DNA of 64,000 bases from an uncultured Aquimarina sp. (GTDB taxonomy: Bacteria > Bacteroidota > Bacteroidia > Flavobacteriales > Flavobacteriaceae): contig CANLCT010000001.1 of assembly GCA_947489195.1 (NCBI GenBank), forward strand, positions 124,001-188,000, written 5' to 3'. Both the position numbers and the translations under genes were made by a program. Positions 41,181 to 50,857 of this stretch are shown here, piece after piece. The notes under the pieces were generated by a model. It searched no databases and was not told the DNA's origin. It was given only the letters and a program-made list of their open reading frames with translations. Position 1 is the first letter of the stretch; each line of letters begins with the position of its first letter.

Positions 41181-41222
41181 AAAAAATGGAGATTTGGTAA
41201 TTACCAAACCTCCATTTTTTTT
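41181..41222. terminator. Bidirectional terminator between receptor gene and early module
   Basis: Two 20-base arms (41181-41200, 41201-41220) pair with a single mismatch and no loop spacer: AAAAAATGGAGATTTGGTAA and its near-complement. A/T runs at both outer ends allow termination in both directions, as needed for the converging receptor gene (ends 41172) and the minus-strand operon (ends 41234). Confidence 0.85.
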
Positions 41223-41233
41223 AAAATATAAAA

Positions 41234-41731
41234 TCAAATTATTGAATATCTATAACGAAATACACTGATTCTAACTAATCTGTATTCACCTACAGTGGTA
41301 TCCCAACCCAAAGGCGTTTTAAATCCTAGTTTTTGCAATTTAGATCGACTAATATCTATTGAATTTCCAGAATCAATTAATCCCTTAAGAATTAGTTCGT
41401 CATTTGAAATTTTTTGTTTTTCAGGCATTTTTTTGAGTAATTTCTCTTCCTTTAATACAGATACCTCATGCTTAGGCTCAGGGTTAACGATCTCTTCTTC
41501 TATTTCGTTAAAACTTAACTTATCAGCATACTCATTTTCTATATCTTCAAGAATTTCCAAATCCAATACTTCTAATTCAGTTAACAAGTTCCCTTTCTCA
41601 CATTCAGATACTTTATCCAATAATTTTTGCATTCTATTAAATGTTTCCATTTTATCTTGGATAGGCTGTAAAAGTAAAGGAATTCCTAACTTATTTCTTT
41701 CTAAAAAGAATTGATGTTCTATTCGTTTCAT
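41234..41731 (-). CDS. Hypothetical protein, 165 residues
   Basis: Helical N-terminal part and Glu/Lys-rich middle. The C-terminal 45 residues (DELILKGLIDSGNSIDISRSKLQKLGFKTPLGWDTTVGEYRLVR) look like a small folded domain. Last gene of the early operon. The DELIL motif is also seen in the zinc-ribbon membrane protein at 17037-17666 (KDELILFG), probably by chance. Function unknown. Confidence 0.5.
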   Translation of the reverse strand: MKRIEHQFFLERNKLGIPLLLQPIQDKMETFNRMQKLLDKVSECEKGNLLTELEVLDLEILEDIENEYADKLSFNEIEEEIVNPEPKHEVSVLKEEKLLKKMPEKQKISNDELILKGLIDSGNSIDISRSKLQKLGFKTPLGWDTTVGEYRLVRISVFRYRYSII

Positions 41732-41743
41732 TTTTTAATTAAT

Positions 41744-42001
41744 TTAGACTGTTACAAGTTTTGATGAAGGGTTAATTATAGAATCTTCTTCTAGTGACTT
41801 TTCAATTAAATTAGATAAGGATGCAGTGGCTACTGAAGTAATTAGAACAATTCCTGCTGTTTTCAATAACTCTTTACCTTTGGGTATTTGAAACTTGAAT
41901 TTTTCATTCTTTTCATTTTTGCCTAGGTTATAATAAATTAAGGCTTCAGCTAAACCTATAGCTAACCCAGCTCCAGTAATTATTAAAACTTTCTTATTCA
42001 T
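41744..42001 (-). CDS. Small membrane protein with two spans, 85 residues
   Basis: Two hydrophobic segments (about 4-22 and 45-65) separated by a charged loop (GKNEKNEKFKFQIPKGK). No family. It overlaps the upstream gene by 8 bp. Possibly a membrane-associated accessory protein of the early operon or a late-type membrane protein encoded apart. Confidence 0.5.
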   Translation of the reverse strand: MNKKVLIITGAGLAIGLAEALIYYNLGKNEKNEKFKFQIPKGKELLKTAGIVLITSVATASLSNLIEKSLEEDSIINPSSKLVTV

Positions 42002-42599
42002 TGTTTTCTAGGATTTTGTCATACTTTTCCTCAATGTGTTCTTGTCCTTTCTTGATATTTAAATCATTCATTCGGTAAGCGTTCATTATACCTCTATGTG
42101 CTTTTAAAAGTATTTTCCTAGCCTCTTTTTGAACAGTTTTATTATTTTTCAATGTTGGAGGTATTAGGTTCGAAATAGAAATAAAATGCCCTTTTATTTT
42201 ACCATGTCTTGTGGGTTTAGGACGTTTTGATTGCCCTTTTTTCTTCTCTTCATTGTATTTCCTAATTTTTGCACGGCATGCTTTTATATCTTGATCTAAG
42301 GCTTCTAAATCTTCTTTGATTGATATGATTCTTGTATCTTCACGAACTTTCTTCTTTATATCGGAAGACTTTTCATTATTGGATGAGATTTTTTTTGGTT
42401 TGTTATCTGTTTTAATAGCATCTGGGGAAACTCGTTTAACCAACTCATAGACCTTAACAATATTATCTTTTCCAATCTCTTCGAAACTTGCTTTATCCTT
42501 TGTTTGATTATAATCTGATAATATTGATTTAACAGCATCCTTTAAGGAGTCAATATTGATCTTCTCTAGATCAATAGTTTGTAATAATTTGATATTCAT
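41994..42599 (-). CDS. Basic helical protein, 201 residues
   Basis: Mainly helical and Lys-rich, with a central part KGQSKRPKPTRHGKIKGHFIS and a C-terminal helical hairpin (KEARKILLKAHRGIMNAYRM). It looks like a nucleic-acid-binding protein but shows no known motif. It is 3 bp from the next gene in the operon. Function unknown. Confidence 0.5.
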   Translation of the reverse strand: MNIKLLQTIDLEKINIDSLKDAVKSILSDYNQTKDKASFEEIGKDNIVKVYELVKRVSPDAIKTDNKPKKISSNNEKSSDIKKKVREDTRIISIKEDLEALDQDIKACRAKIRKYNEEKKKGQSKRPKPTRHGKIKGHFISISNLIPPTLKNNKTVQKEARKILLKAHRGIMNAYRMNDLNIKKGQEHIEEKYDKILENNE

Positions 42600-42602
42600 A
42601 TT

Positions 42603-42914
42603 TTATGCAGCAATTTGTAATTCTAATTCTAATAACTCTAAAGCTCTAGCTCTCTCTTGCTCCTGAAGACGTAATTTTTCATTTTCATTTTTTGGAGTTT
42701 TTGTATTGGTTGTCTTTTGATATATTTCATATAGTAGATTATCAGCTTCTAAAGCTTTTTCATCATGCTTTTTAAAATGAGAAGAATGATTTCTAATAAT
42801 TTCTCTTGCCTTAACCAAATCCAAGCTATTCCCAGTAAGCTCCTTTATTTGCTTCTGATTATTAACACTTATTTTTTTAAGTGATTGGGGGGTGATATTT
42901 TTTGTTTTATACAT
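42603..42914 (-). CDS. Helical protein, 103 residues
   Basis: Charged and helical, with a C-terminal coiled coil (LRLQEQERARALELLELEL). It overlaps the upstream gene by 8 bp and is 3 bp from the next. No recognised domain. Probably a partner of a neighbouring protein. Confidence 0.5.
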   Translation of the reverse strand: MYKTKNITPQSLKKISVNNQKQIKELTGNSLDLVKAREIIRNHSSHFKKHDEKALEADNLLYEIYQKTTNTKTPKNENEKLRLQEQERARALELLELELQIAA

Positions 42915-43236
42915 AATTATAAATGTGATCTATTGCAAATTTTTGATGGTATAGAGATACCAATGACCATATAAATTGATTCGCTTCTTCTTGATTTGAA
43001 TAATGAATTGAACATAATTTTGGAGATCCGTCTAATTCGAAGCATTCGTATCGGAAACATTGTTTAGGTTTATCTAAATCTTGAATATCAATACAATTCC
43101 ATCTAAGAATAAGAGTGTCTAAAAACTTATTGGATTTCATAATAATGAAATCTCTACAAGCCAGAGTTGTACTTTTATTAATCTCTATAGCTCTATTCAT
43201 TATTTTATTTATTACCTCTTGATTTAAAGTTGACAT
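42907..43236 (-). CDS. Hypothetical protein, 109 residues
   Basis: A small soluble protein with a Cys/Tyr-rich central part (RYECFELDGSPKLCSIHYSN) in a likely alpha/beta fold. It is 5 bp from the VWA-like gene upstream. Not recognised. Confidence 0.45.
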   Translation of the reverse strand: MSTLNQEVINKIMNRAIEINKSTTLACRDFIIMKSNKFLDTLILRWNCIDIQDLDKPKQCFRYECFELDGSPKLCSIHYSNQEEANQFIWSLVSLYHQKFAIDHIYNYV

Positions 43237-43241
43237 AGTTT

Positions 43242-44240
43242 CTAATCTTTCATGTAGTTCATTAAAATTTGAGATACCTCATTTACAACTTGATCAATGG
43301 AATAACTTTGTTCAAAAACAAATCCGTTAGAATTAATTTCTTTTACAAAATTCTTTCCCATATCTCCCTTTATGCCGCCTAAGTCTTGGGGAATTTCTAA
43401 ATCAAAAGAATTTGCTGCACTTATTAAACTTTTAAAACCTCTATGCCTAAAATATCTTGGATCAGCAGCAAGTAATAATAATTGGTTATTATCTAAAGAA
43501 TCTTGAAAACGTTTTACCCGAATTATGTTCATTAGAGTCTTATCTGAAAAATTAGTTCCGATTAACACATTCACTTCTACGGGAATATTTCTAGCTTCCA
43601 AAAAGTTTACTAATTCGTTACAAGCTAATCCAACATACAAGATTTGCTCTCCCTTTAAATTCGCATTTGCCCCTGCCAAAATGTATAATTGAATAGAAGG
43701 AAGAGCATGATCTTTTTTTTCAAATGAGGCATAAGCCTTTCTTACTGATGTTTTATACACGGTTTTATCCAATTCAACTCTCATTTTACTGATTTTAGAA
43801 TCTATTTGTGTACTAATATCTATTTTATAATCTTTAGCCAATCCCATTGCTGCTCGGTCAAATGAAAATACACCTAAACCTTTATCATTATAAGATAGTT
43901 GTGATATTGGAAGTTGATTTTGACTAACTTTTTCTAAAAAGAGGTCTAACTTGTCTTTTAATTTATTTCGAACATTCTCAATTAAGTGCATACCTAAAAA
44001 ATCTGTATGCTTTTCTAATTCTTTAACACTTTTTGGTATAGGACTTCCGTACCAATTTGAATTAGAGTTTATTCGCTTAATAGCCGTTTGTTTAATGGTA
44101 TTCCAAACATCTTTATTATTCTTAGAAAAATTAAATACTTCAGAATTGGTGAAGGCATGAAAATCTTTGACACTATCAAATACTAGATAGTGGGATACTC
44201 CATGTTTCTCTTGGATTGTATGTTTTTTTAGGCGAATCAC
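43242..44240 (-). CDS. VWA-like partner protein of the AAA ATPase
   Basis: 332 residues from a GTG. The second half has alternating strands and helices: IQLYILAGANANLKGEQILYVGLACNELVNFLE, then VNVLIGTNFS, IIRVKRFQ and LLLLAADPRYFR. This resembles a von Willebrand A (Rossmann) fold whose metal site is degenerate. Phage-encoded proteins of this type often accompany a MoxR/CobS-like ATPase, here two genes upstream. A chaperone-like or DNA-related complex is inferred. The assignment is by pattern and context. Confidence 0.45.
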   Translation of the reverse strand: MIRLKKHTIQEKHGVSHYLVFDSVKDFHAFTNSEVFNFSKNNKDVWNTIKQTAIKRINSNSNWYGSPIPKSVKELEKHTDFLGMHLIENVRNKLKDKLDLFLEKVSQNQLPISQLSYNDKGLGVFSFDRAAMGLAKDYKIDISTQIDSKISKMRVELDKTVYKTSVRKAYASFEKKDHALPSIQLYILAGANANLKGEQILYVGLACNELVNFLEARNIPVEVNVLIGTNFSDKTLMNIIRVKRFQDSLDNNQLLLLAADPRYFRHRGFKSLISAANSFDLEIPQDLGGIKGDMGKNFVKEINSNGFVFEQSYSIDQVVNEVSQILMNYMKD

Positions 44241-44312
44241 TAAATTAAAAATAAGTGATGCCTTAATTCATTTAACTGTTTTATAAGGTTACTCGGTACC
44301 TAAACATAAAGT

Positions 44313-45185
44313 TTAGTTAGTTAAAAATGTTTTCTTTAAATCAGTTAAATTAACTTTATCTGACATAATCATCTTAACAATCAAATGGTATATAGTACTG
44401 TAATAAAGATTCTCAGGAGGTACATTCTCGAAAATATCAGAATGCAGAGGAAAGGTTTTTATTCCACAGTATATAAAAACTCCGTTTTTTATATAACAAG
44501 AAACAGTTTGATTAAATACAGATGATTTAAATCTGCCATTATTGTATTTACTGTTATTCTTGACAAAAAGGAAAATTACTATTGTATTACTTTGTTTAGA
44601 AATATTAATAAAATAGTTGAACACCTCGGAATTAACAAAATGATAATTTACGACCTCGATTATTACACGAGGTCGTTTTTTGGAAATTCCAAGTTCAATT
44701 GGTAGAGCTACAATGTCATGTCGGGCATATTTGTCATCTCCGATTTCATTAACTACTTCGGTATTCCATAAATATTGAGTTAGATCAACTATACTTTTTT
44801 TAGTACCTGAACCGTACCCTTCTCCTGAAAAATTCCAACAAGAAAACTCTATTTTTTTACAATTAACTTTAAGGCTATGATTAGTTTCTTTAACTTCAAT
44901 ACTATCACATATTTGCATTATAAAAGTAGAAATATATTCATCATGTAACTGATCTTCCTTTTCTAAAAAAAGGGTTCTATCTGTATTAAGTTCATAAAAA
45001 TGCCTTAATCCACTTGGAATTGACTTATCTCTAACTCTCAAATCAAATGTCTCGGAAAAGTCATAAAAAACCTCAATGGTCTTAGCATTAACAAAATCTT
45101 TATCAGTCTGAATATTGTCTACACTTAAAGTTTTTCTAACATTATTTTCATCATAATACACTACTTTTTTCCATTTCAAATCCAT
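44313..45185 (-). CDS. Hypothetical protein, 290 residues
   Basis: An alpha/beta protein with a strand-rich central part (PRVIIEVVNYHFVNSEVFNYFINISKQSNTIVIFLFVKN) lying between the AAA ATPase and the VWA-like gene. It may be a further subunit of the same complex. No recognised motif, signal peptide or membrane span. It is separated by 72 bp on one side and 50 bp on the other, more than elsewhere in the operon. Confidence 0.5.
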   Translation of the reverse strand: MDLKWKKVVYYDENNVRKTLSVDNIQTDKDFVNAKTIEVFYDFSETFDLRVRDKSIPSGLRHFYELNTDRTLFLEKEDQLHDEYISTFIMQICDSIEVKETNHSLKVNCKKIEFSCWNFSGEGYGSGTKKSIVDLTQYLWNTEVVNEIGDDKYARHDIVALPIELGISKKRPRVIIEVVNYHFVNSEVFNYFINISKQSNTIVIFLFVKNNSKYNNGRFKSSVFNQTVSCYIKNGVFIYCGIKTFPLHSDIFENVPPENLYYSTIYHLIVKMIMSDKVNLTDLKKTFLTN

Positions 45186-45235
45186 TTGACAAATCTTTTA
45201 AAATCAAAAAATTAGATTTAAAAATATGAAAATAA

Positions 45236-46186
45236 TTAACCAATACGTCTTTTAAATTCTTTAATGAATTCTTTCTTCATTACACTTCCTTTATAGGAGT
45301 TATAGAATCCTTCCAAATTGACCTTGTCTTTAATAAATTCAGCTTTTTCAAAATTCATAGCCATGAAATAACTTTCCAAACTATCTCTTAAAGTTTTTCC
45401 TCCAGGAACATTTTGATGTGATTTACCAAATTCATCTTTGATCCCAGTTTCTCGCTTCATCTCTAATTCATAAATACGTTCTAAATTTAGCATAGTTCTT
45501 AAAGTCATAACATCTTCAGAATTATCATCGTCAGAAGACCTTCCTTCATAATTCAAAATAGCTTTTCTAATGGCTAAACAAATACCAAACACGACAGAAT
45601 AAATTATTGAGCGTTCTAACTCTTCGTTATAACCAATATGGTATATACAGCCACTAAACCTATTCCAAAGCGACCCATCCTGTTTGTTATTTCCAATATA
45701 ATTCGAATTAAGACCTTTTCCTATTACATTACCTGTACCAATACACCCGAAATCTTTGTGTTTCTTTATTGGTTTATTTTGGCCATTAAATATAATAGCA
45801 TCCTCTTTTGCACTTTTAGCCAAAGCATCATTAAGTAGTCCAGCCGTATTTGCATCAAGTTTAGGCATTTCATCTAGAATAAGGATTTTACCATCACGCC
45901 AAGCTTCAATCAGTGCTCCTTCTCTATATCCCTCCATTGTTTGCCCTCCTTTAATATCAATCGGAGATGTCCATTGACTACAATTTAGAGTTACAAATGG
46001 CATTTCTTTATCATCGTTCTCTAATCTACCTTTTAAAGAATAGGCTGTTTTTTCACCTAAAGTAGTTTTCCCTGTTCCAGTGCTTCCCCCTAAATACACA
46101 TTATTTCCAACACTAAGATCATCTAATATTTTCATAAACTGAGGGATTTGTTCAACCTCTGGAATATCTAACTTCATTTCATTCAT
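45236..46186 (-). CDS. AAA+ ATPase, MoxR/CobS-like
   Basis: 316 residues. Walker A is LGGSTGTGKTTLGE (about 33-46), Walker B ILILDEMPKLD (about 107), sensor 1 is in CIGTGNV, and a following Arg-rich region completes an AAA_5-type module. CobS-like ATPases with a VWA-type partner remodel protein complexes. In phages they are found near replication genes. It overlaps the helicase gene by 4 bp, so the two are translationally coupled. Its exact target is unknown. Confidence 0.75.
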   Translation of the reverse strand: MNEMKLDIPEVEQIPQFMKILDDLSVGNNVYLGGSTGTGKTTLGEKTAYSLKGRLENDDKEMPFVTLNCSQWTSPIDIKGGQTMEGYREGALIEAWRDGKILILDEMPKLDANTAGLLNDALAKSAKEDAIIFNGQNKPIKKHKDFGCIGTGNVIGKGLNSNYIGNNKQDGSLWNRFSGCIYHIGYNEELERSIIYSVVFGICLAIRKAILNYEGRSSDDDNSEDVMTLRTMLNLERIYELEMKRETGIKDEFGKSHQNVPGGKTLRDSLESYFMAMNFEKAEFIKDKVNLEGFYNSYKGSVMKKEFIKEFKRRIG

Positions 46187-49100
46187 ACTAAAGAAAGTTG
46201 TAATTGATTAATTAATTCATCTATATCTGCAATAGGAGCTACTAAATCTTCAAAAAACACTCTCCCAAGTTGTTGTACAGTATATCGTCCAAAAACAAAT
46301 TCTGGATTTCCATCTTCATGAGAGTTATTAAAAATAAAGGTTCCCAAGTTGTTAATTGCTTCATTTAGCATTTGCTCTGAAGCTTTTGATACAATATCAT
46401 CAAAGTCGTCACGAAGCTTACTATCTATAATTGCTTGTTTCCAAGAAGTGTAAGGTTCTTCAACATCTCTAAATATTGGAATCAAAGAATAGTTATAGCG
46501 TTCTTTATCTAACAAAAAACGATCATATACTACTACACCAAACGGGAATTCCTTATTTGGTTCTTCATAGCTTATAAATCCATTGGATGGATTACTTCCT
46601 TGGCCATATTCTCTAGATAATTCATATTTATAAATTTTTTCAGATGTACTAGTATTAGATTCCCAATCTTCTTTGTTTTCTTTTTCCCAATCTTGTATTT
46701 CGATTGCTTCTCCCAAAAACTTAAGACCATAGTCATCAAGTTTTTTTAAGAATTCTTCCAATTTATTAATATGTAATCCAGCTGTCATCTCACCAGCATT
46801 TTGAACAAATTCTGCAAGTTCGTCTGATGCTTGCTGATCTTCTTTTTTAATAATTCTACGAAGTTGAGGGTCTATGGATGCCTTGTAGAGTTCTGATTTC
46901 TTAAGAAATACCTGAAAATAATTTGTGCTAATTCTTTTAATTCTAAATGAAAGCCCATGATCTACAAAAAAGTTATCTATTTCTAGATTCTTAATCATTT
47001 TAAAAGCTTCACTAATAGGTAACATGGCTTTATCTATTGAATCATCATTACCAAAATCACGATGCATTAAAATTCCGTTCTTGATTAATCCGTCTCTTGT
47101 ATTAAATTTTATTAATTTATTTTGAGAACCAATTATATCGGAGGCTCCAACTAGATTATCAGTTAAAATGTGCCTTTTTTCTCTTTTGGAAGATGCCTTT
47201 TTTATAATACTATTCCATTCTAATTGTACATGTTGTATCTCATCTTGCTTAATATCTTTGCTGATCGTATAAATTTGGCTGATAAATGGTTGTTCAGAAG
47301 GTTGTAAACTATATGTTAGTAGTTTTCTGCCATCTGCAACAGCAAACCTAAATTTGATATTACTATACGTATATGGGTTATCTTTTTTACTGCCAATATG
47401 AACCCCTAAGAAAACACCCCATGAAGGTTCAAGTAGTGAACCAATAAAAGGAATTTTAACTACATCACCTATATTCCAGAAATTTATAAAACGGCTAATA
47501 GTTCGCTGTATATTTTCTAGGCTAGCAATATATGTTGCTAACTCAGAAGTTTTTTTATGGATAAGTGTTTCATGTCTGTCCCATTCAACATTAATTTTAT
47601 CATTTGTTTTTTGATCTTTACCACTCCCTCGTTTTGCTAATTTATTACGGTCTTGCTCTAGTTGTTTAATAACCTTTAGTAGCTTGGCTTTTCTTTTTTC
47701 GATAAGTTCAGGGTATTCTTGATTCAACTTATCCTCAAATTTTAATAGGATTTGCGAAGGTTTTTCTCCATTTAAAACTTTTTGTAATTGCTTATCAAGC
47801 TGCTCCTTTGTATAGGGGCGTTTTAAGTTATTAATAATAGTTAGATCCCTATGCGTATCTTTTCCAAAAGGTGTATTTCCTCCTTTGCCTTTTAGATATA
47901 AAAAGCGTTTTTTAATTTCAGCATCTAGAGGTAAAAACTCACTTTCTAAGTCATAGGTTCCCTGTTGCTTTTCTATGATTACCTGATGATTGTATCGTTC
48001 TAAGAGATCATTATATAAAGCTTCTTGATCTTCAACTTTTAATAGACCAGCACGACCTGTTAGTTGACGTATGGCTCCTTCTTTACTTTCTTGGCGTTCA
48101 AAATTTACATTTCCATATTTATCAGTTTTTTTCACATAGGTAGGATGTCCGAGTTGCTCTAAAAAACCTTTATTTTCATTTATCCAATTCCAAGCTGCGA
48201 TGTCTCCATATTTATTTAGAAAGTCAGCACTTTTAAGAGTGTCATCATTTGTTTTTTGGGAGCCTGTAGTATTGGCATCCAAAGACTTTAATTTAGATTT
48301 TAGCATCGTCATTAATCGTCTTTCTGTAGGAATGTCACTAGTAATATAGTAGTATTCTGGTAATATGATTTGCCCTGTACGATTTATTCTTCCTCGTTTT
48401 TGTACTTCAATATTAATATCTAATTCGAATTGATGAATTATCATTGCTCTCTGGCGTTGATCTTTAAAATCCTTACTGGAGTGGGCGGACGATCCTGTGC
48501 TTCCACTTTGATTGATTAGTAATACATCAAAATCACCATTATTAAATAAGCGAAAAGATTTTTCTGTGTTACTTCTGAAAGCTTCAATATATGGGGTTTC
48601 TTCAGAAAGATTAACTCGCTGATTTCGACCAGTAACTTCTGTTACTTTAAAATTAGAATGTTTATGACCTCCGAGATGTTTGGGTTTTTTATTTTTTTGA
48701 ATAAGATGAATTAATTCATCAATGGGAGAAATATTTAAGCCAGAAGCTTCTAAAATAATTTGATTTTTAAGGTCTTTATATTCTTCTTGTCCACTTTCAG
48801 GAAGGTCTTCTAACTCAATTTTTTCTTTTGTCTTGGTACCATCTATTTGCGTGTAATTATAAAAAAAGAGACTATCTAATCCTCTCGTAAGTGTACGTAT
48901 AAAATCCAAATCCTCTCTTGGGATTTCATCTCCTGAGACTAAATTTAAATCTTTCAAAAAAGACCCCATAGTTGACTTAAAAGCAATGACTACTTTTTTA
49001 TCTTGCTTTAAAAGTTTAAGAGTAAAATTAGCTACGTCTTTGACCTTAAGCGAAAATAACATTTGGTCAATAATGTTAAATACTTTTGAGAAATAAGGAG

Positions 49101-50439
49101 ATTGTTTAACTCCTAGTCCTCTAGGTTTTGATTTTATTTGTTCACCTTCAGCTTTAGCTGTTGTGTGTATATCTGCTAAAATCGGTGAAATATACATTTG
49201 TTCAAACCTTACTATTTTTTTCATTAAAGAAATGATACGATTTACACTTTCTCTGTGTTTGCTTCGATCAGGTTCTTTATCTAAGGTGATATATTTAATT
49301 TTAATTCCTTCATTCGATCTTTGTCTTCTGATAAGCTGTCCGCTTTCACAAAGATTTGCAGCGACAATCTCTTGTAAAGCTAACCCTCCTTTAATCATAG
49401 AATTGACTAATGCTTCATCTCTCATTTGAGCTTCAGTAATAGCTGTTTTCTTTGCATAAAAAGGCATAACTTCTGGATACTTTGCAAAAGTTGCACTTAA
49501 AAAACAGCATGCTTTAGTTTGAGGAAGAACTGATCTCATCCATGTTCCAATATTAGAATCAAATCCCCCTGCCATATGAGATTCATCTAAAACAAAAACT
49601 ACTCTTTTATACTTATTACTTCCATCTACACCTTTATTAATTAAGGCTTCTAGCCACATACGCTTGTATGGGTGGGCTGCTTGGATTTGAGAGTAGGTTG
49701 CAAAAATCATATCATATCCAAAAGGTAAATAGTCAATTGGGCTTTGAATTATTACTTTTTTATTTTCTTCAGGTTTTGGGAGATTCTGATTAGCCTTTCT
49801 AAACCAATCAATGACCTCAGTACTCTCTAATTCATATTCCTCTTCGTTAGTCAATAACTCAAATTGAGCTTTACTAGACATAGGACTAAATATTACATTT
49901 CCTTCAGCATCCTTTATTTTTGCATTTGAATCTGTGTTTAGGATGAATGGGTTAATATTGGGGAAATCGATAGCTTTCAAATCACGATAAATATCAGTGA
50001 ATAGATCGGGCTTTTTAGTAAAAAAGACTGGCAAATACCCTTGTAATACAGCATGTCGAATTACAGCAGCAGCTTGTCTCCCTTTGCCAATTCCAGTTTG
50101 ATCGGCAATAATGATTCCTTGGTTTTTTTCGAATTGCTTAAGGTAAAGACCAACAGAATCTATTTGTTCGGCTCCCAAACCTTTCCATAAGGATTTTGTT
50201 GAAGAATACTTTAGTTGATCTCTTACATAATTGTCAATATTCCCCTTTTCTTTAACTAGACGATTAATAGATTTTTGAACTTCATAGGACATATTCCTTG
50301 GGATAAGAGTTCCTATTTTGAAAGTAGCTTGAGATTTTGGGGTATAAGGAACTAAAGCATTTTCGTTCTCAACAATTGACTTTACCTCTTTCTTAGAAAG
50401 ACTGTAGTCTTCTTTTATTTCTATTGATGGGTTACTCAT
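46183..50439 (-). CDS. Strawberry-notch-like SF2 helicase, 1418 residues
   Basis: The largest protein of the window. The N-terminal half is an SF2 helicase of the Sno clade: ADQTGIGKGRQAAAV (Walker A, 112-126), a FVLDESHMA box (DExH), CFLSATFAKYP (motif III), INQSGSTGSSAHSS (motif V) and QKRGRINRTGQ (motif VI). The C-terminal half is conserved-looking but not recognised, with a coiled coil near residue 950-1000. In phages and plasmids such proteins accompany a large N6-adenine methyltransferase, as here two genes upstream. A role in replication, DNA injection defence or anti-restriction is possible. Confidence 0.8.
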   Translation of the reverse strand: MSNPSIEIKEDYSLSKKEVKSIVENENALVPYTPKSQATFKIGTLIPRNMSYEVQKSINRLVKEKGNIDNYVRDQLKYSSTKSLWKGLGAEQIDSVGLYLKQFEKNQGIIIADQTGIGKGRQAAAVIRHAVLQGYLPVFFTKKPDLFTDIYRDLKAIDFPNINPFILNTDSNAKIKDAEGNVIFSPMSSKAQFELLTNEEEYELESTEVIDWFRKANQNLPKPEENKKVIIQSPIDYLPFGYDMIFATYSQIQAAHPYKRMWLEALINKGVDGSNKYKRVVFVLDESHMAGGFDSNIGTWMRSVLPQTKACCFLSATFAKYPEVMPFYAKKTAITEAQMRDEALVNSMIKGGLALQEIVAANLCESGQLIRRQRSNEGIKIKYITLDKEPDRSKHRESVNRIISLMKKIVRFEQMYISPILADIHTTAKAEGEQIKSKPRGLGVKQSPYFSKVFNIIDQMLFSLKVKDVANFTLKLLKQDKKVVIAFKSTMGSFLKDLNLVSGDEIPREDLDFIRTLTRGLDSLFFYNYTQIDGTKTKEKIELEDLPESGQEEYKDLKNQIILEASGLNISPIDELIHLIQKNKKPKHLGGHKHSNFKVTEVTGRNQRVNLSEETPYIEAFRSNTEKSFRLFNNGDFDVLLINQSGSTGSSAHSSKDFKDQRQRAMIIHQFELDINIEVQKRGRINRTGQIILPEYYYITSDIPTERRLMTMLKSKLKSLDANTTGSQKTNDDTLKSADFLNKYGDIAAWNWINENKGFLEQLGHPTYVKKTDKYGNVNFERQESKEGAIRQLTGRAGLLKVEDQEALYNDLLERYNHQVIIEKQQGTYDLESEFLPLDAEIKKRFLYLKGKGGNTPFGKDTHRDLTIINNLKRPYTKEQLDKQLQKVLNGEKPSQILLKFEDKLNQEYPELIEKRKAKLLKVIKQLEQDRNKLAKRGSGKDQKTNDKINVEWDRHETLIHKKTSELATYIASLENIQRTISRFINFWNIGDVVKIPFIGSLLEPSWGVFLGVHIGSKKDNPYTYSNIKFRFAVADGRKLLTYSLQPSEQPFISQIYTISKDIKQDEIQHVQLEWNSIIKKASSKREKRHILTDNLVGASDIIGSQNKLIKFNTRDGLIKNGILMHRDFGNDDSIDKAMLPISEAFKMIKNLEIDNFFVDHGLSFRIKRISTNYFQVFLKKSELYKASIDPQLRRIIKKEDQQASDELAEFVQNAGEMTAGLHINKLEEFLKKLDDYGLKFLGEAIEIQDWEKENKEDWESNTSTSEKIYKYELSREYGQGSNPSNGFISYEEPNKEFPFGVVVYDRFLLDKERYNYSLIPIFRDVEEPYTSWKQAIIDSKLRDDFDDIVSKASEQMLNEAINNLGTFIFNNSHEDGNPEFVFGRYTVQQLGRVFFEDLVAPIADIDELINQLQLSLV

Positions 50440-50857
50440 TATTAAAGCTGCTTAATGTTTCTAGATAATTTCTTAATGTGGTAGTTGAATATGTAGTTAA
50501 GATTTCTTCTTGAGACATTCCTCTTCCAAAAAACAAGGTGTCTTTTCCCAAGTTATCTTCTTTTAAGTACCAATTCTCCTTAAGCCTTGCAAAAGCAGAT
50601 TGCATTACGTCGGTATGAATAACAAAATTTGACATTTCTTCAATTGAATTACCCTCAGTGTATGTGATGCCTAAATAATCTTCAATAAGAGCTTTAGGAT
50701 TTTCTCCTTCATTTAATGACTGCTCTGTTAATGTTTGAATATAAAAATGTAATGCAGCTTCATGATCTTCAAATTTCTCAAAATCATCTGTGTTTGATAC
50801 CATGAATAAACGTGCCGATAAATCGTCTGGCATTAATTGATTGTTGTAGTAAATCAT
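50432..50857 (-). CDS. Hypothetical protein, 141 residues
   Basis: A soluble helical protein without known motifs, located between the methyltransferase and helicase genes. It touches the former by 1 bp and overlaps the latter by 8 bp. Likely a linker or accessory subunit of that pair. Sequence MIYYNNQLMPDDLSARLFMV at the N-terminus has no signal character. Confidence 0.5.
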   Translation of the reverse strand: MIYYNNQLMPDDLSARLFMVSNTDDFEKFEDHEAALHFYIQTLTEQSLNEGENPKALIEDYLGITYTEGNSIEEMSNFVIHTDVMQSAFARLKENWYLKEDNLGKDTLFFGRGMSQEEILTTYSTTTLRNYLETLSSFNNE